Assembly (NCBI RefSeq): GCF_001679645.1
Contig: NZ_LRUN01000047.1
Span: 1 to 64,000 of the forward strand
Origin: Pseudomonas bananamidigenes
GTDB lineage: Bacteria > Pseudomonadota > Gammaproteobacteria > Pseudomonadales > Pseudomonadaceae
DNA: 64,000 nt
Direction of reading: 5' to 3'
Position 1 is the stretch's first letter. The number at the start of each line of letters is the position of its first letter. Positions 63,943-64,000 of this stretch are shown one piece after another. The position numbers were made by a program, and so were the translations under genes. Below the pieces are notes generated by a model. That model was not told the DNA's origin and searched no databases. It saw only the letters and a list, made by a program, of their open reading frames with translations.

Positions 63943-64000
63943 ATGACCAGCAGCGCGATGACCGGTAATGCCCGACTGGACACGTCAATCAGCCCTGCCC
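63943..64000 (+). CDS. Start of a gene cut by the window end, possibly an MlaE-type ABC permease
   Basis: Only 19 codons are present (MTSSAMTGNARLDTSISPA). GGAG lies 5 bases before the ATG. The N-terminus recalls STAS-fused MlaE-family lipid-transport permeases of pseudomonads, but this is too short to be sure. Confidence 0.4.
   Translation, partial: MTSSAMTGNARLDTSISPA

Overview
The window is the chromosomal origin neighbourhood of a GC-rich gamma-proteobacterium of the genus Pseudomonas, most likely the P. fluorescens group. The evidence is the order rpmH-dnaA-dnaN-recF-gyrB, the upstream block yidD-yidC-mnmE-mnmG-rsmG-parA-parB-atpIBEFHAGDC-glmU-glmR-glmS, the downstream block glyQS-tag-lpxL-trkA-rsmB-fmt-def-tsaP-dprA-tsaC-qorA-hemF-aroE, and REP/REPIN repeats typical of that group. 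Assignments rest on recognising protein families and motifs by reading; no database search was run.

Region by region. 1-2266: the end of a histidine-utilisation operon (hutU, partial hutH) with a readable sigma-54 promoter and HutC-type operator, placed directly after glmS and its attTn7 site. 2267-6380: amino-sugar/cell-wall precursor genes glmS, glmR and glmU, all on the minus strand. 6499-13613: the complete F1Fo ATP synthase operon. 13762-18002: chromosome partition (parAB), rsmG and mnmG. 18003-18551: an intergenic region rich in DnaA boxes and A/T. 18552-22478: mnmE, yidC, yidD, rnpA, rpmH. 22479-23045: oriC proper. 23046-29253: dnaA-dnaN-recF-gyrB, with a perfect parS in the 3' end of recF.

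29318-31722: an accessory response regulator and a divergently transcribed membrane sensor kinase. 31880-36290: glyQ-glyS-gmhB-plsC on the minus strand. 36372-37857: tag and an LpxL-type acyltransferase. 37908-42472: TPR protein, trkA, rsmB, fmt, def. 42643-48385: tsaP, dprA, tsaC, qorA, hemF, aroE. 48491-50059: SulP transporter. 50260-53773: choline-sulfate uptake and cleavage genes with their LysR regulator. 53774-56787: small enzymes and an AT-richer two-gene module (ABC-type ATPase plus a probable PD-(D/E)XK nuclease) that looks like a defence cassette. 57205-64000: citrate transporter, TerC, Na/Pi cotransporter, M16 peptidase, a DUF5924-like membrane protein and the start of another gene.

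The strongest non-gene signal is the density of exact DnaA boxes (TTATCCACA on either strand). I count at least 33 by eye in 64 kb, against about 0.5 expected for a random 9-mer, and many lie inside genes far from oriC. One pair forms a perfect 17-bp hairpin between convergent genes. The best candidate for an undescribed system is the ATPase-nuclease pair at 55271-56787.
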